Shown here: positions 1 to 8,782 of the stretch, in pieces
Layout: each line of letters starts with the position of its first letter
Numbering within the stretch: the stretch's first letter is position 1
NCBI GenBank assembly: GCA_020072805.1
Contig: JAIQGC010000039.1
Coordinates: 40,964-73,550 of the forward strand
Direction of reading: 5' to 3'
Origin: Terriglobia bacterium
Lineage (GTDB): Bacteria > Acidobacteriota > Terriglobia > Acidiferrales > UBA7541
DNA: 32,587 nt
Notes under the pieces: model-generated
Told to the model about the DNA's origin: nothing
Database searches by the model: none
Seen by the model: only the letters and a program-made list of their open reading frames with translations
Made by a program: the position numbers and the translations under genes

Positions 1-126
1 GATGTTGGTTTCGCGGACGCGGACGGAGGCGCGGCCGTGCAAGGGACGCGCGCGCAGCTTGCGCAGAATTTTTTCGAAACTCTTGCTGTCCTCGATGCGC
101 AGCTTGATCTCGGTTTCGCGGGCCAT
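1..126 (-). CDS. CYTH-domain protein (class IV adenylate cyclase / thiamine-triphosphatase-like), partial
   Basis: Only the first 42 codons lie in the window; the gene runs off the left edge. The protein opens MARETEIKLRIED, which contains the E-x-E-x-K signature (E4-T-E6-I-K8) that binds metal and triphosphate in CYTH enzymes. The later HGRASVRVRET fits the next conserved strand with basic residues. CYTH proteins hydrolyse or cyclise triphosphate substrates (adenylate cyclase CyaB, thiamine triphosphatase, inorganic triphosphatase). The substrate cannot be told from this fragment. The gene is divergent from ptrB, with 155 bases between the two start codons. A -10-like element on this strand lies about 80 bases upstream. 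Family call is fairly sure; function is open. Confidence 0.75.
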   Translation of the reverse strand, partial: MARETEIKLRIEDSKSFEKILRKLRARPLHGRASVRVRETNI

Positions 127-208
127 TGGCACCTGACTCCGGGCCAGCGCCGCTGCGCCTGCCCTCAAACGCCCCCGGCTCAACTGGCGAGCGCCGCGGA
201 CTTCCGCT

Positions 209-237
209 AGTATACGGGCGCAGGGAGTTTTTTGCAG
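209..237 (-). promoter_or_regulatory. Candidate sigma-70-type promoter for the CYTH gene
   Basis: Read on the minus strand this is CTGCAA, 17 bases, TATACT. The -10 matches consensus at 5 of 6 positions and the spacing is ideal. The -35 matches at only 3 of 6. It points at the CYTH gene with a leader of about 75 bases. No equally good element is seen for ptrB on the other strand. Confidence 0.4.
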
Positions 238-281
238 GAGCGGCGCAGCCCGCGAGCGGCCGCCGCTCCAGGACCCAATCC

Positions 282-2372
282 ATGACCACGCCAGACAATT
301 CTCCACGGCTCGACCGGCCGCAGCCGCCCGCCGCCAGGCGCCACCCGGTGGAGCACGTCATCCATGGCGACCGCCGGATCGACGACTACGCCTGGCTGCG
401 CAAGAAGGAAGACCCGGAAGTCATCGCCTACCTCGAAGCCGAAAACGCCTACGCCGACGCGCTGATGAAACTCGCCGCGACCTTCGAAGAGACTCTCTAC
501 CAGGAGATGCTCGGGCGCATTCAGCAGACCGACCTCTCCGTGCCCTACCGCCTGCGCGGTTATCTCTATTACACGCGCACCGAGGAAGGCAAACAGTACG
601 CCATCCACTGCCGCCGCAAGGACGCCGAAGGGAGTTCCGAAGAAGTGCTCCTCGACTTGAACGCCATGGCTGTGGGGCACGGCTTCTTCGCCCTCGGCGC
701 CGCCGAGATGAGCGACGACAACCGCTGGCTGGCCTTCACCACCGACACCACCGGATTCCGCCAGTACACCCTGCACATCAAGGATCTGCTGAACGCGCAA
801 ATCCTCCCGCTAAGCGTCGAGCGCGTCACCTCCGCCGCCTGGGCCGCGGACAACCAGACGCTCTTCTACACCATCGAGGACGAGGAGACCAAGCGCTCCT
901 ACCGCCTCTACCGCCACGCGTTGGGCGCGGGTAAAGCCGACGAACTCATCTACGAGGAGAGGGACGAGCGCTTCCACGTGGGCATCGAGCGCACCCGCAG
1001 CATGGCCTATCTGCTGCTGACTTCCGCAAGCCACACCGCCAGCGAGGTGCGCTATCTCGCGGCGAACAAGCCCTTGGAACAATTCACCAGAATCGCCGAG
1101 CGCGAGGAAGACCACGAATATTACGCCGAACACCACGACGGCATTTTCTACATCCGCACCAATTCCGGCGGGCGCAATTTCCGCCTGGTGGCCGCTCCCG
1201 TGAGCCATCCCGGCCCGGAGAACTGGCGCGAAGTGCTTCCCCATCGTGGCGAAGTCATGCTGGCCGGCGCGGACGCTTTCGAAAAGCATCTGGTGCTCTA
1301 CGAGCGCGAAGGCGGGCTGCCCCATCTGCGCATCGTGGATCTCGCCGCAAGCGAAAAAGATTTACTGAAAGCCTCGCGCCGCATCGCCTTCGATGAACCG
1401 GCCTACAGCGCCGCGCTCGGCGCCAATCCCGAATTCTCCACCGACACGGTGCGCTACAGCTACGAATCCTTCGTCACCCCGCGCTCCGTCTTCGACCTCA
1501 ACGTGCGCACCGGCGAGCGCATCCTGCGCAAGCAGCAGCCCGTGCTGGGCGGCTACGACCGCGCCCTCTATGCCAGCGAGAGAATTCACGCCACGGCGCC
1601 CGATGGCACCCAGGTGCCTGTTTCCCTGGTCTACCGCCGGGACACTCCCCGTGACGGTTCCGCCGTTCTGCTTCTCTATGGCTATGGCTCCTACGGAATT
1701 TCCATGCCGGTGACCTTCAGCTCCAACCGCTTGAGCCTGCTCGACCGCGGCGCGATCTTCGCCGTGGCCCACGTGCGCGGCGGCGCGGAGCTGGGCAAGC
1801 CCTGGCACGACGGCGGGCGCATGCGCCACAAACGCAACACCTTCACCGATTTCATCGCCGCCGCCGAAACCCTGGTGGCCCGCGGCTACACTTCCCCGCA
1901 GCGCCTGGTGATCGAGGGCGGAAGCGCCGGCGGTTTGCTGATGGGCGCGGCGGCCAACCTTCGCCCGGATCTTTTCCGCATCGTCATCAGCCATGTGCCC
2001 TTCGTGGACGTTCTCAACACCATGCTGGACGCTTCCCTGCCCCTCACCGTCGGCGAATATGAGGAATGGGGCAATCCGCAGCTCCCCGATGACTACGAGT
2101 ACATGAAGACCTACTGCCCCTACACCAATCTCGAGCGCAAGGCCTATCCCACCATGCTCGTGAAAACCTCGCTGCACGACAGCCAGGTGATGTACTGGGA
2201 GCCGGCAAAATACGTGGCCCGCCTGCGCACGCTCAAGACCGATGACAACCCGCTCCTGCTGAAGACCAACATGAAGGCAGGACACGGCGGCGCTTCGGGG
2301 CGCTACGACTATCTGCGCGAAATCGCCTTCGACTATGCGTTTCTGCTGACGCAGATGGGAATTACCGGGTGA
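282..2372 (+). CDS. ptrB: Oligopeptidase B-like serine peptidase (family S9A)
   Basis: A 696-residue prolyl-oligopeptidase-family peptidase, normal for oligopeptidase B, which cleaves short peptides after basic residues in the cytoplasm. The N-terminus has the family opening DDYAWLRKKEDPEVIAYLEA. A beta-propeller fills the first two thirds and an alpha/beta-hydrolase domain the last third. The triad is visible: Ser548 in GGSAGG, Asp633 in SLHDSQV and His668 in AGHGG. The reading frame stays open upstream to a TTG near base 126. ATG 282 was chosen because the conserved domain starts soon after it and AGGA lies 8 bases ahead. No signal peptide is evident. The stop overlaps the GTG start of mutS by four bases, so the two are probably translationally coupled. 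Confidence 0.9.
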   Translation: MTTPDNSPRLDRPQPPAARRHPVEHVIHGDRRIDDYAWLRKKEDPEVIAYLEAENAYADALMKLAATFEETLYQEMLGRIQQTDLSVPYRLRGYLYYTRTEEGKQYAIHCRRKDAEGSSEEVLLDLNAMAVGHGFFALGAAEMSDDNRWLAFTTDTTGFRQYTLHIKDLLNAQILPLSVERVTSAAWAADNQTLFYTIEDEETKRSYRLYRHALGAGKADELIYEERDERFHVGIERTRSMAYLLLTSASHTASEVRYLAANKPLEQFTRIAEREEDHEYYAEHHDGIFYIRTNSGGRNFRLVAAPVSHPGPENWREVLPHRGEVMLAGADAFEKHLVLYEREGGLPHLRIVDLAASEKDLLKASRRIAFDEPAYSAALGANPEFSTDTVRYSYESFVTPRSVFDLNVRTGERILRKQQPVLGGYDRALYASERIHATAPDGTQVPVSLVYRRDTPRDGSAVLLLYGYGSYGISMPVTFSSNRLSLLDRGAIFAVAHVRGGAELGKPWHDGGRMRHKRNTFTDFIAAAETLVARGYTSPQRLVIEGGSAGGLLMGAAANLRPDLFRIVISHVPFVDVLNTMLDASLPLTVGEYEEWGNPQLPDDYEYMKTYCPYTNLERKAYPTMLVKTSLHDSQVMYWEPAKYVARLRTLKTDDNPLLLKTNMKAGHGGASGRYDYLREIAFDYAFLLTQMGITG

Positions 2373-5038
2373 GCGACGCCACCACGCCGTTGATGCAGCA
2401 GTACCACGCCATCAAGGCGCGCTATCCGCACGCCCTGCTCTTCTTCCGCCTGGGCGATTTCTACGAACTCTTCTTCGAGGACGCCATCACCGCCGCGCGC
2501 GAACTGCAAATCACCCTCACCGCGCGCAACAAGGAAAAAGGACAATCCGTCCCCATGTGCGGCGTTCCCTACCACGCCGCGGAAAACTACATCGCCCGTC
2601 TCATCCGTGCCGGATACAAAGTAGCCATCTGCGAGCAGATGGAATTGCCCGGCCCCGGCAAAAAACTCGTCCGCCGCGAAGTCGTCCGCGTCATCACCCC
2701 CGGCACGGCCACCGAAGCCTCCGTCCTGGACGCCCGCGAAAATAATTTCCTCGCGGCCATCGCCCAAGCCGGCGGCGCCCGCGTGGGCATCGCCTGGGTG
2801 GACGTCTCCACCGGCGAATTTCAGTGCACGGAATTTTCCGGCGAGCGCGCCGAGGAATCGGCCCGCGAGGAACTGCAAATCCTCCGCCCGCGTGAGACGC
2901 TGCTCGCCCGCCACGGACAGCTTTTCGAAACCGCGCGCTCTTCCCTGCTCGATGGCGTCGGCGGCGTGGAAACGCGCATCGAGGAATGGGTCTTTCAGCA
3001 GGACTATGCCGAACGCCTTCTGCGCGAGCAGTTCGGCATCGCCGAACTCACCGCTTTTGGCCTGGACCCTCATCCCCACGCTGCGGCCGCCGCCGGCGCC
3101 ATCGTGCATTATCTCCGCGAAAATTCCGCGCAGAAGGATGACGGAACCGCCCGCGAAACCCTCGCCCATCTCGACCGCATCCGTTACTACGAGCAGCAGG
3201 ACGCCCTGGCACTCGACCCCGTCTCCGTGCGCAATCTCGAATTGCTTGCCCCCGTCTTTCCCGAAGAGGGCGCGCGCGGCGGCCCCGCCACGCTGCTGGC
3301 CACGCTCGACGAAACCGTAACGGGCATGGGCGCGCGCCTGCTGCGCTCCTGGATTCTCCGCCCGCGCCTGGACCGCGCCGAAATCGAAGCGCGCCTCGAC
3401 GCCGTGGCCCGCCTGGCCCAGCAGACCGTCCTGCGCGACGAACTCCGCCGCGAACTGCAAAGCATCCTGGACCTCGAACGCCTTACCGGACGCATCACCC
3501 TGGGCATCGCCACGCCGCGCGAAATGGTGGCCCTGCGCAAATCCCTCTCGCACCTTCCCATGCTTCGGAAATTCCTCGAACCGCACGCCGCCGCCGGCTC
3601 CGGACGCCTCCGCGACCTCCACGCCGCCATCGACCACTTGAGCGACGTGCGTGAGCGCCTCGAACGCGCCATCGCCGACGATCCTCCCGCGCAGGCCGCC
3701 GACCCCGGCGTGATCCGCGCGGGCTACCATAAGGAACTGGACGAATACCGCAGCCTCAGCCAGCACAGCAAGCAGATCATCGCAGCGATGGAAGAGCGCG
3801 AGCGCAAGCGCACCGGCATCGCCTCGCTGAAAATACGCTTCAACCAGGTCTTCGGCTATTACATCGAAATCTCCAAGCCCAATCTCCATCTCGCTCCCGA
3901 CAATTTCGAACGCAAGCAAACCTTGGTCAACGCCGAACGCTTTACCTCCCCGGAACTCAAGGAATACGAGAGAAAAATTCTTGCCGCCGACGAGCGCATC
4001 CTCGAAATCGAGCGCCAGCTCTTTGCCGAAGTCCGCCTGGCCGTCGCCGCCGAGGCCGGGCGCCTGCGCCGGACCGCCGCCGCCGTGGCCGAACTGGACG
4101 TCCTTTCGAATTTCGCCAAGCTCGCCGCCGACCGCGGCTACAACCGCCCCGAATTCAACGACCGCGGCGAACTGCTCATCGCCGGCGGCCGCCATCCGGT
4201 CATCGAAGAACTCCTGCGCCAGCGCGGCGAACGCTTCGTCCCCAACGACCTCTGCTTCGAGCCCGGCCAGCAGCAGATCCTGCTCATCACCGGCCCCAAC
4301 ATGGGCGGCAAGTCCACCTACCTGCGCCAGGCCGCGCTCATCGTCATCATGGCCCAGATGGGCTCGTTCGTTCCCGCGCGCGAAGCCAAACTGCCCCTCA
4401 CCGACCGCGTCTTCACGCGCATTGGCGCTTCGGACAATCTCGCCCGCGGCCGCTCCACTTTTCTCGTGGAGATGAGCGAAGTCGCCGCCATCCTCAACGA
4501 CGCCACGCCCGCGAGCCTGGTCCTGCTCGACGAAGTGGGCCGCGGCACGGCCACCTTCGACGGGCTCTCCATCGCCTGGGCCGTCGTCGAGCACCTGCAC
4601 AAGCACACTCGCGCGCGCACCCTCTTCGCCACGCACTACCACGAACTCACCGAACTGGCCGAGTTGCTTCCCGGCGTGCAGAACGTGCACGTCTCCGTGA
4701 AGGAAACGCCCAACGAAATTATCTTCCTCCGCCGCGTCGAGCCCGGCTGCGCCGATAAAAGCTACGGCATCGAAGTCGCCCGCCTCGCCGGACTTCCCCG
4801 CAGCGTCATCGAACGCGCCCGCGAAGTTCTGCGCAAGCACGAGCAGAGCGAGCACCAGCTCTCCGAAAAGCTCACTCCCGGCGCCGCCGATACCAACGGC
4901 AACCACAACGGCCAGGGCGTCCTCTTCACCGCGCTCGACCGCTCCGTCCTCGATGCGCTCCGCAAAGCCGATCTCGATCAGCTCAAACCGCTCGACGCCC
5001 TCAATCTTCTCGCCGAGCTGAAAAAACAAATCCTATGA
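2369..5038 (+). CDS. mutS: DNA mismatch repair protein MutS
   Basis: An 889-residue MutS of normal length, which recognises mismatches and starts methyl-independent or MutL-dependent repair. The mismatch-reading F-x-E motif is present as GDFYE (Phe31, Glu33). Connector, lever and clamp domains occupy the middle. The ATPase domain has Walker A GPNMGGKST (642-650), Walker B LLDEVGRG (Asp721, Glu722) and the FATHYHEL switch motif. The C-terminus has a helix-turn-helix-like tail, as in MutS1. The start is GTG, overlapping the ptrB stop as GTGA; SDATTPLMQQY directly precedes the conserved domain. The stop overlaps the ATG of anmK. mutL is not in this window. No missing key residue was seen. Confidence 0.97.
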   Translation: MSDATTPLMQQYHAIKARYPHALLFFRLGDFYELFFEDAITAARELQITLTARNKEKGQSVPMCGVPYHAAENYIARLIRAGYKVAICEQMELPGPGKKLVRREVVRVITPGTATEASVLDARENNFLAAIAQAGGARVGIAWVDVSTGEFQCTEFSGERAEESAREELQILRPRETLLARHGQLFETARSSLLDGVGGVETRIEEWVFQQDYAERLLREQFGIAELTAFGLDPHPHAAAAAGAIVHYLRENSAQKDDGTARETLAHLDRIRYYEQQDALALDPVSVRNLELLAPVFPEEGARGGPATLLATLDETVTGMGARLLRSWILRPRLDRAEIEARLDAVARLAQQTVLRDELRRELQSILDLERLTGRITLGIATPREMVALRKSLSHLPMLRKFLEPHAAAGSGRLRDLHAAIDHLSDVRERLERAIADDPPAQAADPGVIRAGYHKELDEYRSLSQHSKQIIAAMEERERKRTGIASLKIRFNQVFGYYIEISKPNLHLAPDNFERKQTLVNAERFTSPELKEYERKILAADERILEIERQLFAEVRLAVAAEAGRLRRTAAAVAELDVLSNFAKLAADRGYNRPEFNDRGELLIAGGRHPVIEELLRQRGERFVPNDLCFEPGQQQILLITGPNMGGKSTYLRQAALIVIMAQMGSFVPAREAKLPLTDRVFTRIGASDNLARGRSTFLVEMSEVAAILNDATPASLVLLDEVGRGTATFDGLSIAWAVVEHLHKHTRARTLFATHYHELTELAELLPGVQNVHVSVKETPNEIIFLRRVEPGCADKSYGIEVARLAGLPRSVIERAREVLRKHEQSEHQLSEKLTPGAADTNGNHNGQGVLFTALDRSVLDALRKADLDQLKPLDALNLLAELKKQIL

Positions 5039-6216
5039 GCAACTCCTCCATGCTCGTCCTCGGCATCATGTCCGGCACTTCCGCCGACGGCATCGACGTC
5101 GCTCTCGCGCGCATCTCCGGCGCTCCCCCGCGCGTGCGCTCGGAACTGATCGCGCACACCAGCCTGCCCTTCCCCGCCGCCCTGCGCTCCGAAATCCTCC
5201 GCGTCGCCGAAGGCGGAAAACTCACCGCCGGCGAATTGAGTCAGTTGCACGCGCGTCTCGGCGCCTGCTACGCCCAAGCCGCTCTCGCCGCCTGCCGCAA
5301 ATTCGGCGTCTCCCCAAAACGCATCGCCCTCATCGGCAATCACGGGCAAACCATTTTCCATCAGCCCATCCCCACAAAATATTCCGGCCAGCCCACCGCC
5401 TCCACTCTCCAACTCGGCGACGGCTCCGCAATCGCCGCGCGCACCGGCATCCCCACCATCTGCGATTTCCGCCCCGCCGACCTGGCCCTCGGCGGCCAGG
5501 GCGCTCCCCTCGTCCCCTACGTGGACTATCTCCTCTTCCGCCACGCGCGCCTTGCCCGCGCCTCCCTCAATCTCGGCGGCATCGCCAACATCACCGTCCT
5601 CCCCAAAAATTGCCTCCCCTCGCAAGTCATCGCCTTCGACAGCGGCCCCGCCAACATGCTTATCGACGCCCTCAGCAGCCACTTCAGCCGCGGCCGCCTG
5701 CGCTACGACAAAGACGCCCGCCTGGCCCTGCGCGGCCGCAGCCTCCCCGCTCTCCTCGACGAACTTATGCGCGATCCCTTCCTGCGCATCCCTCCGCCCA
5801 AAAGCACTGGCCGCGAATACTACGGCCGCGAATACGTAAAAAACGTCCTGGCCCTGGGACGCCGCCACAAAGCAAAACCGGAAGACCTGATTCGCGCCGT
5901 GACCATTTTCACCGCGCTCTCCATCGTCGACGCTCTCTGCCGCTTCGTCCTCCCCAAAACCAAAATCGATCAGCTCATCGTCTCCGGCGGCGGCGCAAAA
6001 AATCCGCTCATCCTGGCGCAACTTTCCGCCGCGCTGCCTCAGATCGAACTCCTGCCTTCCTCGCAACTCGGCGTCCCCGTGGAAGCGAAGGAGGCCTACG
6101 CCTTCGCCCTGCTGGCCTATGAGACCTGGCATTGCCGCGCGGGAAATCTCCCCTCGGCCACCGGCGCGCGCGGCCCTGCCATTCTCGGAAAGATCTGCCA
6201 TGCCCCTCCGCGCTGA
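5035..6216 (+). CDS. anmK: Anhydro-N-acetylmuramic acid kinase
   Basis: AnmK phosphorylates and opens 1,6-anhydro-MurNAc, giving MurNAc-6-phosphate during peptidoglycan recycling in the cytoplasm. At 393 residues the protein has usual length. Family motifs are clear: GIMSGTSADGID near the N-terminus (ATP-binding fold), GNHGQT, NLGGIANIT, FDSGPANMLID with the conserved Asp202, and a C-terminal VSGGGAKNP. The ATG overlaps the mutS stop as ATGA. The downstream peptide-binding lipoprotein starts 17 bases before this gene ends. That neighbour may bring in wall peptides, which would give the pair a common role; this is inference. murQ, the usual next enzyme, is not in the window. Confidence 0.95.
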   Translation: MSNSSMLVLGIMSGTSADGIDVALARISGAPPRVRSELIAHTSLPFPAALRSEILRVAEGGKLTAGELSQLHARLGACYAQAALAACRKFGVSPKRIALIGNHGQTIFHQPIPTKYSGQPTASTLQLGDGSAIAARTGIPTICDFRPADLALGGQGAPLVPYVDYLLFRHARLARASLNLGGIANITVLPKNCLPSQVIAFDSGPANMLIDALSSHFSRGRLRYDKDARLALRGRSLPALLDELMRDPFLRIPPPKSTGREYYGREYVKNVLALGRRHKAKPEDLIRAVTIFTALSIVDALCRFVLPKTKIDQLIVSGGGAKNPLILAQLSAALPQIELLPSSQLGVPVEAKEAYAFALLAYETWHCRAGNLPSATGARGPAILGKICHAPPR

Positions 6217-7765
6217 GCCCCCCACCCGCCGGGCCGCCGGAATTTGTTTCCTCCTTGCCGCTTTTCTTCTCCTGGCTCTGCTGCCCGCCGCCTGCTCGCG
6301 CTCAGCGCCAAATGACCCCGCCTCGCTGACCCTGCTCATCGAATCCAGCCCCTTGAATCTCGACCCGCGCTTCGCCACCGACACACAATCGCAAAGAATC
6401 GACGGCCTGATTTTTTCGAGCCTCCTCGAACGCGACGAGCGCATGAACCTTCGCGGCGACCTCGCCGAGCGCTGGGAAATCCGCGACCCCCTCACTTACG
6501 TCTTTCATCTTCGTCGCGACGCTGTCTTTCACGACGGCAAAGAACTCTCTGCCGCCGACGTCAAAGCCACCTTCGATTTCATCCTCAATCCCGCCAATCG
6601 CTCTCCCAAGCGCGGCGCCTTCCGCATGCTCGCCTCCATTGACGCGCCCGACGACGTCACGGTGATTTTCCACCTGACGGAACCCTACGCCTCATTTCTT
6701 TGGAACCTGGCCCGTCCCGCCGTGGGCATCGTCCCCGCGGGAACCGGCGCGGAGATGGCCCAGCACCCCGTCGGCTCGGGACCGTTCCGCTTCGTCAGCC
6801 AGGCGCAGGACGACGAAGTCGTCCTCGATCGGAACGCAAATTATTTCCGTGGCGCGCCGGTGATTTCCCGCGCCCGCTTCCGCATCGTTCCCGACGCCGT
6901 CGTCCGCGCTCTCGAACTCCGCAAGGGCGCCGCCGACATCGAGATCAGTTCCCTTTCCCCCGATCTCGTCCCGGTCATGGCCCGCCAGCCGCATCTGGAA
7001 GTCACCGAGCGGCCGGGAACGAATTTCGTCTACCTGGGAATCAATTTGCAGGACCCCATCCTCGCCAAGCGCCAAGTCCGCCAAGCTCTGGCCTTCGCCA
7101 GCGATCGCCAATCCCTCATCCGCTATCTGCTGCACGGACAGGCCCGCATCGCCACCGGCGTTCTTCCGCCCAACCACTGGGCCTACAGCGCGGACGTATC
7201 AACCTATTCGCTGGACCTCCCGCGCGCCGAAAAACTTCTCGACGACGCCGGCTATCCCCGCCAGTCCAACGGCATGCGCTTTCACCTGACCTTAAAAACT
7301 TCCACCGAGGAACAGTCCCGCCTCGTCGGCGCGGCCTTGCAGGAGCAGTGGCGCAGGGCCGGCGTGGATCTCGAACTGCGCCCGCTCGAATTCGCCACGC
7401 TTCTCTCCGACGCCACCCGTGGAAATTTCCAGCTCAATCTTCTGCGCTGGGTGGGCGCCAATAACGACCCCGACTTTTTCGAGTATGTTTTCTCCTCCGC
7501 GCGCACCCCTCCCGACGGCGCCAACCGCGGCCACTACCGCAATCCTCTTCTGGATGATTTGACCGCGCGGATTCGCACGGAGATGAACACCGAAAAACGC
7601 AAGACCCTCTGCGCGCAGGCCCAGGCCATTCTCGCCGAAGACTTGCCCTATCTCCCGCTATGGTTCACCGACGTGGTCAGCGTGCACCGCCGCGGCCTGC
7701 AAGGATTGGAATTTTCGCCCACCGGCGATTATGACTTCCTGTCCACCGTAAAACCCTCGCCCTAA
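6200..7765 (+). CDS. ABC transporter solute-binding lipoprotein, family 5 (peptide/opine type)
   Basis: A 521-residue extracytoplasmic binding protein of the OppA/DppA/MppA family. The N-terminus has Arg10-Arg11, a hydrophobic stretch (residues 14-28) and Cys32 in LLPAAC. This looks like a lipoprotein signal, although Pro at -3 is not the classical lipobox. Mature-domain hallmarks include LNLDPRFATD, GDLAERWEI, VFHLRRDAVFHDGKELSAADV and HPVGSGPFRF. ATG 6200 was chosen over an in-frame start 27 codons earlier because it places the signal peptide at the N-terminus. It overlaps anmK by 17 bases. No permease or ATPase gene is nearby, so it is an orphan binding protein. Bound ligand is unknown; murein peptide is a guess from context. 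Confidence 0.9.
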   Translation: MPLRAEPPTRRAAGICFLLAAFLLLALLPAACSRSAPNDPASLTLLIESSPLNLDPRFATDTQSQRIDGLIFSSLLERDERMNLRGDLAERWEIRDPLTYVFHLRRDAVFHDGKELSAADVKATFDFILNPANRSPKRGAFRMLASIDAPDDVTVIFHLTEPYASFLWNLARPAVGIVPAGTGAEMAQHPVGSGPFRFVSQAQDDEVVLDRNANYFRGAPVISRARFRIVPDAVVRALELRKGAADIEISSLSPDLVPVMARQPHLEVTERPGTNFVYLGINLQDPILAKRQVRQALAFASDRQSLIRYLLHGQARIATGVLPPNHWAYSADVSTYSLDLPRAEKLLDDAGYPRQSNGMRFHLTLKTSTEEQSRLVGAALQEQWRRAGVDLELRPLEFATLLSDATRGNFQLNLLRWVGANNDPDFFEYVFSSARTPPDGANRGHYRNPLLDDLTARIRTEMNTEKRKTLCAQAQAILAEDLPYLPLWFTDVVSVHRRGLQGLEFSPTGDYDFLSTVKPSP

Positions 7766-7795
7766 CCCGCATTTCTCACAAGAGTCAGTCGGTAG

Positions 7796-7815
7796 GGGCG
7801 GGGCTTGCCCCGCCC
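7796..7815. repeat. GC-rich palindrome (REP-like)
   Basis: Perfect 9-base arms (GGGCGGGGC and its complement) separated by TT, preceded by GTAG. It lies between the convergent solute-binding gene and tsaC. It resembles the 28-base palindrome at 27083 in its GTAGGGGC opening. It may act as a bidirectional terminator. There is no T-run typical of an intrinsic terminator. Confidence 0.7.
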
Positions 7816-7903
7816 GCTGCTCCATGGGCACGGTTTCCTGCTTCGCCGTGCACGTAACACAGCAATCTTTCTCCCACCAGTAAAATTGGCTCGCGATCTG
7901 TAG

Positions 7904-7923
7904 CCGCCCTCTTCAGAGGGCGG
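7904..7923. repeat. GC-rich palindrome (REP-like), second copy type
   Basis: Perfect 9-base arms CCGCCCTCT / AGAGGGCGG around TC, preceded by TGTAG. With the palindrome at 7796 it fills the 209-base gap between two convergent genes. The sequence between and around the two palindromes holds no gene that I can support. Confidence 0.65.
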
Positions 7924-7974
7924 GCTTTTCCACTCCACCCACTCACACGCGCTCCTCCTCGTGAGAAATGCGCC

Positions 7975-8619
7975 TTACCCCGCTTCGCCCAATATCCGCT
8001 CGATTTCCGCAACTGCAATGGCCCCTTCACGCACAATCTTCCAGCTCTCTCCATGCAGCTCCACAATCGTCGAAGGCAGCGCCGCCCCGCTCTCGCCCCC
8101 GTCAATAATCAGCGGCAGACGCTCCCCCAGTTGCTTCACCACCTGCTGGGCGTTCGAACACGCCGCAAATCCCGAAATATTCGCGCTGGTTCCCGTGATG
8201 GGATTCTCAAACTCTTCGATCAGCCGCGTCACGATGGCGTTTGCCGGCCAGCGCAGCGCGATCCGCCCCGTGTTCGCGGTCACCTTCAGCGGCAGCCGGT
8301 GCGAAGCCTCCACGATCAGCGTCAGCCCTCCCGGCCAGAATGTCCCCGCCAGCCGCAGAAATCCCTGCGGCAATTCCCGCGAGAGAGTCATGGCCTGCTC
8401 CAGCGAGTTCACCAGGATAGGCAGCGCGCGCGTCTCCGGCCGCCCCTTGACCCGGTAGATTTCCTCGACCGCGGCCAGATTGAAGGGGTCCGCCGCCAGC
8501 CCGTAGAGCGTGTCCGTGGGAATCCCAATGACGCAGCCGCGCGCAAGAAAGTGCGCCGCGTAACGGATCGCTTCAGCGTCCGGGGTCTGCGCGTTGATGG
8601 GCAAAAGTTCTGCGGACAA
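7975..8619 (-). CDS. tsaC: L-threonylcarbamoyladenylate synthase (TsaC/Sua5 family)
   Basis: This 214-residue enzyme makes threonylcarbamoyl-AMP from threonine, bicarbonate and ATP, the first step of t6A37 tRNA modification. The YrdC-domain landmarks are present: GCVIGIPTDTLYGLAAD near residue 30, IYRVKGRPETRALPILV, FWPGGLTLI and the nucleotide-binding TGTSANISG. The length fits the short TsaC/YwlC form without a Sua5 extension. The start is TTG at 8619: AAGG lies 8 bases ahead of it and no ATG is available before the conserved domain. tsaB, tsaD and tsaE are not in the window. The gene converges on the solute-binding gene and is divergent from the RNA methyltransferase. Confidence 0.93.
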   Translation of the reverse strand: MSAELLPINAQTPDAEAIRYAAHFLARGCVIGIPTDTLYGLAADPFNLAAVEEIYRVKGRPETRALPILVNSLEQAMTLSRELPQGFLRLAGTFWPGGLTLIVEASHRLPLKVTANTGRIALRWPANAIVTRLIEEFENPITGTSANISGFAACSNAQQVVKQLGERLPLIIDGGESGAALPSTIVELHGESWKIVREGAIAVAEIERILGEAG

Positions 8620-8782
8620 GTTGCCGGCCTTCCGGGGAAACTCCCATGCGATTCTCGCAGCGCCCAGCGCTGTTCAGGACAATCGGGACGCTACCATAAG
8701 CGGCGGAGCCGGCGCAACGACAGGCTTGCGCAGGCCCGCGCGGGGCTTTGCCGATGGGGCCGGGCTTTGCTACGCTCGCTGC

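Noticed and set aside
2333-5029. About 900-codon open frame antisense to mutS
   Set aside because: Composition is Gly/Ala/Glu-rich with no domain, and it mirrors mutS codon positions exactly. MutS motifs on the + strand are complete.
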